Assembly: GCA_026122225.1 (NCBI GenBank)
Contig: JANEZZ010001871.1
Span: 248,001 to 312,000, forward strand
Length of the DNA stretch: 64,000 nt
Direction: 5' to 3'
Source: Heloderma charlesbogerti
Lineage: Eukaryota > Chordata > Lepidosauria > Squamata > Helodermatidae
The position numbers were made by a program, and so were the translations under genes. Under the pieces are notes generated by a model, which made no database searches, had not been told where the DNA came from, and was given only the letters and a program-made list of their open reading frames with translations. Below are positions 47,697 through 56,600 of this stretch, one piece after another; within the stretch, counting starts at the first letter, position 1, and the number at the start of each line of letters is the position of its first letter.

Positions 47697-50600
47697 GATC
47701 ATCTCCTCCACTGAAATGAATGCGAATTTCTGTGTATGGAGGAGATTAAGTTTTCTGAGTGTATGTGGATCTCTGGACTACGGCAACCATCTATAATTGA
47801 AAATCACTAGAGGTAATGGTTTTTGGATGTACATCCAATGTCAACAATTTGGCTTTTCACTTTTTTGTTAATTAGATATGAATTAGTAATAATGATACTT
47901 GGTGTTCAGTATGACTTAGGTTGTAGTATATGCACATTTCATAAATTTATAATTTATATAGTTCTGCAAAGCAATTTACAAGCAAGGCTTTCTTTTTCTT
48001 TTCTTTTTTAATTGCTTGTAATTCTAATGGGGGATGGGGGAAATGTATTCCTCCTCGTATTGACTTTGTCTTCCAGGACATGACATTTCTATTTTGAGTG
48101 GGATTGTAAATCAACACAGCTATTCTTGGTGAGCTTCCTTTTTTAAGAAATAGAACAGCTCAAAAATAGATGCTATTGAATTTTAGCTACCTGGTGATAA
48201 CATGGATAATTCGAGGCTTTCAACAATAAATGTATATTTAGAAACAGTGAGCCTGTTTGCTATTATACTATTTCAGTTATGTGGAGGGCACATTTTGGGC
48301 CTAGTATACTTGATAGCTTTTAGAACTATGAAAGTTACACAAGAGTAACTGATGTGGAATCTGATATTTAAAGATCATCCAGCCACAGAAATCCTTGCTC
48401 CCACCATTACTTCCTTTTGAAGAGAGATCAGTCTCCTCCTTGGGTATGTTGCCTCATTTGTCCTAGGAAAATTTGATAGATCCATGCATTTAAACATTAC
48501 CTGGTAGGATCAGGACATTAAATACTCTGTGAATGTAGTTTAACACAAGCAAGTTTTTTTGGGGGGGGGGGGTTACTCACTGAATTTCTGCGTACCGTTT
48601 ACATATCAGTGAAGTCAGCTGCATTAATCATAGTAAAGAAAAAATATTTATATTTCGGTAAATGTATAGGTATTTATATATTTCTTTATTATAGCGTTTG
48701 GGCTCTGCAAAATATTTTAATGGCTGTCCCCATCAGGAGAAAGGAAAAGGTGGAGGAATAAAGGAAATAAGGGGAGACAACTTCTAAGAGTTCAGTGGGT
48801 TGCTGCTCCAGCATTGGTAGAAACTTCTGGATGTTCAGCACTGTCCTCTGTTTTCATTGCAGTCTTGGTGAACTACCTCAACATGTACTAAGGACCACTG
48901 GTACCACCTGGACCATAGTATATTAAGCATTGTTTTAGAGTTTCAGACCTACACTGATGAGCGATACAGGGGTGGGGGCCTTTTTTCTGTCAAGGACCTC
49001 ATTCCCTCAGGAGAAATTTGCTGGAGCCACATGTTGGCAGTGGGCGAGGCCAAGGCCAAAGTAGATGGGGCCACCCCTTCTCTCTTTTTTGAATACCCCC
49101 CTCATTCTCTTCCTCCCCGCCCAGTGAACTGCCAAGGGAGGGACAGATCACTCTTGACAGAACTGATTGCTTGCTAAGTGCTTCTGAAATTAGGCCAAGG
49201 GACACATGAAATTAGGCTGAGGGTTGCCTGTGGCCCTAGGCTGCAGATTTCCCACCCCCTGGCCTAGTAGGAGCTAGAATTTCTGCTTTGCAATATTGCA
49301 TTCTCTGAGAAATACCTCATTTGCAAATGTAAGACAGATTATTTTTCACTTATCCGCCTATTATTCCTCCTGTCCCAAATCAGCTAAATTGGTGTTGGCA
49401 GCAGCTATTGTTTCTCTTTATGCACTGATTAAAAGAGATCCTTGAGATAAAACATGTGTTGTATGTGTGAACGCTATTGTACAGTAATGTATTGTCTTGC
49501 TACAGGAAGAAGACAAAATGATTAAAGATGAAGAGGCAATGGCTTGGAAGTTTCTTTCCCTTGCTGAGGTGTCCATTCTGCTGGAACAAGATATAGCAGG
49601 AGTTCAAAAGTAAATCTGTTGAATTTATCCCTAAATATAGATAGATGTTACTCATGTTAGTTGCCTCTGTTGAGATAATGGACTGTGTGGCTTATATCAA
49701 TTCTCACCATATTCTTCCCAAAAGATGTACAAATGGAATCCTGCCCTTATGTAAGATCCTTTGAACCAGTGCAGGATTCCTGCACTCATGCTTCCTTGTG
49801 TTTGATTGTCATTGTAAGAGAATTTATCTGATGTTAGTCCCCTTGTGGGTTTATTTAAGAGGATTGCACAAAATCAAACTGAGTTAATTAATGTTCTTAA
49901 TTTATATCTTGCCCTTCCGAAGCTCAGGGCAGCTAACAACATGGCAATGTTACAATAATTAATTAAAACTTACTTGTACTAAATTAAGCCTGAGTCTGTG
50001 GTGCAGTGCTTACATTGCCACGTTCCCAGGAATCGTGGTAGTGCTTGAAGTCAGGTCAGCAGATCACAGATCACAAAGTCTGTCTGTTTAACCTGCTCTT
50101 TTAAAAGTAGTGTGGGGGGAGCTTGATTGTTACAGTCATTTAAGTGTTCTGATGTGGTTTTATGCTCCAGTTTGGGGTAATCACATTTTTTTACCACAGA
50201 AGTTTGGAAGAGTTTCTGAATTTGAAACAACGTTTGACGTCTTTGAAAGAAGCTGTGATACTGGATTATTACGTCTCAGGATTTTGGTGGGCTAGAGCGT
50301 TAGAATTCACACCTGTGCAAGTTGGAGGAGTTCTGACTCTGTTAAATTTGCTGATGGAGAACCTTGACAGTATGTTTGTTGCATTTTTCATTTTAACCAT
50401 TTAAGTTTCCCATTTGAGCACTTATAAAGTAATTACTTTTTGTTAGAAATAAATGCTTTTTCAAACCTGTTTTTATATCTGAGCATCTCAAGCCTCCATG
50501 GGTTGTACATTTTATTCTAGCTAGAACTCTCTGCCCACAATTATTTAGAGGATGCTATATTATAGCTCTGTGGATTGAAGAGAAGTCTGAGAGCCAGAGG

Positions 50601-53600
50601 TTTGAATGCAGTGTCATGCAGGCTTGGCCACCATTTCCTGTTGTTAAAAACTTTCTGCACACCCTGTTACTAATCAGATACAGTTAATTTATTTTGGAAT
50701 TCCTTTCTTCGAAAGCTGATTTACAAATATAATTAATTTGCTTTTTATACAAACCAGATAATGGCCATGATCCAAAAATCCTCTTCCCCATGTGGAAACT
50801 GATTGCCTTACATCAAATTTTCTTCCTTGATAATTTCATTGATTTCAGTGAGAGAGTAAAGCATGTCGTTAAATCTTTCCTGTTGAAATGAGATGGAATT
50901 TGACTACATCATATCCTTTGTGAGAGGAAAACCTAGCCATATTAGCAGAACCTGGTGCTGTTGGCAGAATCTGTTTCACACAGTCACTTACACGAGGGCT
51001 TGTACTTTATTTATTTATTTATTTATTACATTTCTATCCTGCCTTTTTTCCTCCTTAAGGAACCCAAGATGTTGTACATAGTCCTCCTTCTCCTCCATTT
51101 TATCCTGACAACAACAACCCTGTGAGGTGGGTTGGGCTGAGAGTCCGTGACTGGCCCAAAGTCACCCAGTGAGCTTCCATGGCTGAGTGGGGACTAGAAC
51201 CCGGATCTGCCAACTCCCAGTCCAACACTCTAGCCACTACACCACACTGGCTCTCCACACAGAATTACATAATTCCGCATCTCCACACAGAATTACACAA
51301 ATATTTTATTTTGCCTTGTGACATTCTGGATTTTAGCCACAGTGTTTCTAACATGTATTTCAGTAAGATCAACCAGATTGGGATGAGCAAAAGGAGCCCA
51401 TGGTTCACTGGTGGACTATTGGCCAATTTCTGGTGGCTCACCTAGTACATGCTGGTTGCTAAGAATGCTGGACTGGTAATGCTGGTAAACCTTGGTCTAA
51501 TCCAGCAAATTACATCTTATGCAAGAGCAGCTACATTCAGACATAATGCAACACCATGGTTGGTTTAGCTAAATGATGGATTCTTGGATTCCTGCATTGA
51601 GCAGGGGGTTGGATTCGATGGCCTTGTAGGCCCCTTCCAATCCTACTGTTTTATGATTCTATGATTGTTTTAATGTCTGAACCTGAAGCACAAACAAACT
51701 CTAGATCTGAAACCATAGGTTGAAACTAATTTGCAAACAACAGTTTGTGCTAACTGGTTTGCTGTTATGTCTGAATTCACAGACCATTGACAAACCAGTT
51801 AGGTCCATTGCTCTGTCTTAAAAGAGTGCTGCTGCTACATGGAGACAGGACTGAACTTATGAAGTGGAGTGCTGAGCAGATAGAAAATGGAAGCAGAAGT
51901 TCTAAAGCATGTTTTGCTTGTTGTACATCTGAAAGCTCAAACTATGATGTGGATTCTTAATTATGGTTAGGGCAATCCATAGTTTTTTGTTACATGAAAT
52001 GTTACGCCCAATATATACTCAGGACCAATTATCACATTAATTATGCCTTCACTGTTAATAGAGCTTGAGTGTTGCATTCTTGCTTTGCAAATGTCAAACA
52101 CATTGTTTGGGCCAGAGGGATTCTAGTAAAACAAAACAAAAACCATGCAAAACTGAAGTTATCCTGAAAAAGGCAGCCTGGCTGTATCACAGTGAAAATT
52201 GATAGTTCTCTCGAGTAGTTGGAATATTGTTGCTCTCAAATAGGAAGAAATTTGCCACAGGGAACAAAATGGGCTCTGCCACTGGGACTGAACATCTGAA
52301 AAGACTGCAGCATTTTAGGGTTTATGATAGCTTTTATGGTCTTCAGGGAACCCAAAATGGAACTGTCAGGAAAGAGAATCACTGTAGTGTGTATTTTTTA
52401 AAAACCCTGGTTATTTTAATAATATATAAGATTAGCCATATTTCTAAAATTATATAATTATGTTTATATCTGAATCTCACTATGTCTTGCAACATAATGG
52501 AACATATCAGTACTAGCCATTGTGTGAGCAGTAATAACCACAATAAGGGAGGATATGTTTTGAATATAATCCACCACATAGTCATAATAATCTTACCATG
52601 AAGGGCTAGAAAAAAAAAATAATGGATGTTTGAGTTCACAGGATTCTACCATAACTGACAAGTTGGGATGGAGAGTTTTGAGAGTCTCCAGTTGCCCACT
52701 CTAGTTCTATACACTATACACCAAATACCACAGCCTATTCTGAGAGAATATTTTTAATTAATGTATTAAAATATCCATCTCACCTTTTCCTTTTCTTTCT
52801 AAATATTCATAAATACACAATCTATAAATAAATGGATATTATATAATAAATATACATTAATGTTCAAGTAAATACAATTGGTCAAATTGCAGATTATTTT
52901 CTATGCTTGATTTAAACATCTTTGAAGTGTCTTAAAACAAGTGTAGTTAACTTTTTTCTGGTTTGTATTGAAGCCCAACATATGACACTGGAAGAGAACA
53001 TCCAAGAACTTGGAAGTGCAATGGCTGGAATTGGGCAGTGTCATTCAGAGAAAAGCGGTGGGTTTGAGTTCTTCACTGTAGACCAAGCCAAGGCTATAAT
53101 CAATTATTTGAAGATCAGGTATTAATCTTACATCTTCATTCTAAAGAAGCACTGTGATAGGTGTGCCATTAAATGCTTTTCATATTCAAACTCTGGCCAC
53201 AGTTACCAGTGGACAAAATTTGGAAGGCTGCTGCCAATACACCTTCCATCTATTCCATGTTTCAGGACTACAAGGAGGAGGACAAAAGGGCAGGGAGAGT
53301 TTGTGTGTGTTGCTTTCCTTCTTTTATGCATTGGATTAGATTGGGATCTCGACATTTGTGGTAATAAGCCTCCCTGAATCAACACTCGGAGCCTCTGTGG
53401 TGTTTACAAATTAAAAAGCAATGACCATGAGGTCATCTAGCAGCATTAATTCTCATAATTTGGGAGTCCTATGCAAATATGGCTTTAAGCATATGGAGCC
53501 TAGGGCTGTCCCTCGATTAAAGAAGTCTTAATCTTAATAATTATTTATTTGTTATTAACATTTATATACCACCTTATCTGCTAAAATGCCATCAAGGTGG

Positions 53601-56600
53601 TGTACAGCAATTTAAAAACAATAAAACCCTGCAACAGTAAATCAGGGTTTTCGATTATTGATTAATTGGTTAAATTTGCACAATCATTACATTAATAATC
53701 TTCCTCCTTTTAAATTGAGTGATCCCACTTAGGTGTTGCTTCCCTCTCCACATTGCAAAATCGAATGCCTTCAATATTTGCATGGAGGGAAATATTCACC
53801 TTTAGTGTCTCCAAATAGCTAACATTCAGCAGTATTCCGGTGTTGGTGTGTGGCCGCTAATACAAATGCATAAGAAATGCCTTGCTGGGTTGCAACAAAA
53901 CCAGATGCTTCCCAGATGTTCTCCAGCAGAACAGGACAGCAACAGTCCCTCCCTGGCATTTGGAAGGATGCTGCCTTTGAACACGGAGGTTCCAGTTAGC
54001 CATCAAAGTACACTGAAACAGTGAGTTTCTTGCAACAACAGGCTTGAAAAATAATTTTTTTGATCAGGAAACCAGGACTAAAGCCAATTTCTGAGAGAAA
54101 AAATGTGCCTCCCGCCCCATAAAGAAGGCCTCAGATGCAGAGAGGAGGCTGAGGATTCAACCTCAGCCTGCATCCTTCCTCTCTGTGTGCTGCTTGTTTG
54201 CTGGCCAAACTGCAGGAAATTCTTAACAGGCTGATTCCCTAACTAGCCCAGCACTAGATGTCGCTTGCAAAACAGTGGGGTCTTTTCCACTCGACCACCA
54301 GAGCAGTGGAGCCACAGTGCTTCTCTGGGCCTGACATGCTACCTCTGTATCTCTAAAAGCAAGGTGGTTGGGGGTCACATTGGGATCTGTTTTCCCCTTT
54401 CTGTGGCCTCTGTTTCCAGCTGAGCCCACTGATGCCTGACCTGGGAGCCCCTTTAAACTATCCCTCCCTCCCCTCGCAGCCCCCAGCATTCTGCTCAGTA
54501 TGGGGCAGTTGGGTCTAGGAGCCACTATTTAAATTTCCCACAATGCCCTGGAGTGACACTATGTCAGAGCATTGTGGGAAGTTACACTGGGGGCTCCTGG
54601 ACCCAGCCACCTGATGCTGAAGAGAACACCAGGAAAAATAGCAAGGCCCCGGCCGCTGCCAAAGGGTGTCACATGGCAATGTCAGGCTTGTGCACCTCCT
54701 CCGTATATATTTTCAGTGATGGATCTGAAGTCTTTTCCTCAGAATGAATATTCAGTGTTTCAATACTCACATCCATTTTTCTGGTGGAGGAAGTTTTCTT
54801 TTAAACCTCTGAGAAATGTATTAAAAATGAGGAGAAGTGTCTAAGTACAGTGGCACAAACCATGCAGAAACTCTGATGATGCCTTTGAGTTTGGTAAAAG
54901 ATGACAGTGTTGGTGGGTTGGGTGGGGGGGGGTTTCCACTTCATCTTGTCTCCTGAGGCGAGTGCAGGCATCAGCATATCACTTGACATTTTCTTTCAGG
55001 AAACAGTTAAGCTAAGAAAATATGTCAGCACTAATCACTTTCAGATATTTGCAAGGTGTCATATAAAGCCCTACCCTGTAACTTCATTCACATCTGTAAT
55101 CGTTTGTCGTGTCATGCCAAAACCTAACCATCAGGAACAGCAGAAACAAATGCCAAGCATATTCCATTGTGTCAAAAAAAAGGAAATATGTACTATTTAG
55201 GAGGAGAAATACACATGTTGGACAAACTACATAACTGGATAGAAATGTGGCCAGATTAAGTTCAGTGGGAGGCAGGGCAGTAATCATTTTGCATATACAC
55301 ACATACAATCTCCTCCCATCACCAAGAAATAAAAGCCTTGATCCAAAAGACTGAATCCAACTACACAAACACAGCAGGGCTTGAGTATGAAAGAAAAATG
55401 ACCAGAGTTACGTCAAGGCATTTTTGACGTGCTGCATTTTTTAAAACTAAGACAGGAGTATTTGTTTTATGGATTTCCTAATATAGAGGTTCTCAATCTT
55501 TTCTTACTAAAATTTTATTTTTATTCCTTTTATATCCCACCTTTCCTCCGAGGAGATCAAGGTGGTGTGCCTAGTTCCCTTCTACCATTTTATCATTGCA
55601 ACAACACTGAGGTAGGTTAGGCTGAGAAATAGTGGCTGGACTAAGATTGCCTAGTGAGCTTCATGGCTGAGTGGGGATTTAAACCTGGGTCTCCTCAGTG
55701 CTACTCAAACACTAACCACTACACTGGTTCTAAGATGCTCACCAAAGGAGTTCTGTCTCTTTAGAACTCTGCTGTCAGCCCCATTCCCTGACCTAGAAGT
55801 ATGAGCTGTTTGCACCTGCCCTGTACTGACCTTAACACACTGTTTCCTAGCAGCCCAGCAAACTTATCTGCAAGGCTCACATGGGGGAAAGTGTCTTCTG
55901 GTGAGTCCTGAAAAAGAAAAAGGAGAGGAGGGAACGCATCAGGTGCTAGGAAACCCATATTATTGAAATGAGCTTATCACATTTTGGATGTGAAACCCCT
56001 TTTCAGGGCCAACTTTCCTTATCTAATTCTTCCCAAAAGGGGCATCACTCTGTGCCATGGGAGGCTGCCCCTGAAAAAGAATCTCTCACCTGAAATGCGC
56101 TGGGCTTATTTCAATAAACTGAGTTTCTCCTCCCTTGTTTTTCTGCTTGTTGGTGCTCTCTTCCATATTTTCTTGTCTTCTGAGTCCTGGCAAACCAACT
56201 GAGAATCACTTCGTTAATAGGCTTCAGTCAAAGCATTTAATGCTGCCTTTCTGTGTCTTGTTCTGAAGAATGGATTAGGGCAAAACATGAGGATAGTCAT
56301 ATCCAACAGGCTATTTGGGGAAGGTTGGATGATGGGGAACAGTTTACAAGGTTTCTAGCCACAGCTAATGACTTCTTGGTTGATTGGTTACTGTAGCAGA
56401 AGTGGTTCCCTTCCAGCTGTGGAGCTGGCAGCTTGAATACAAGGGTTATTGGGCCAGTTTGCACAATCAAACAAGCCACTGTGGCCACAGTGGGTTGTTT
56501 AAATTGGTGGCAGGCTGATTGGATTATTTGAGGGTTGTTTCCCCCTCACACAAGCTATACTGCTCGGGTTCGGACAACATGAGAAGCCACGGCCCGATGG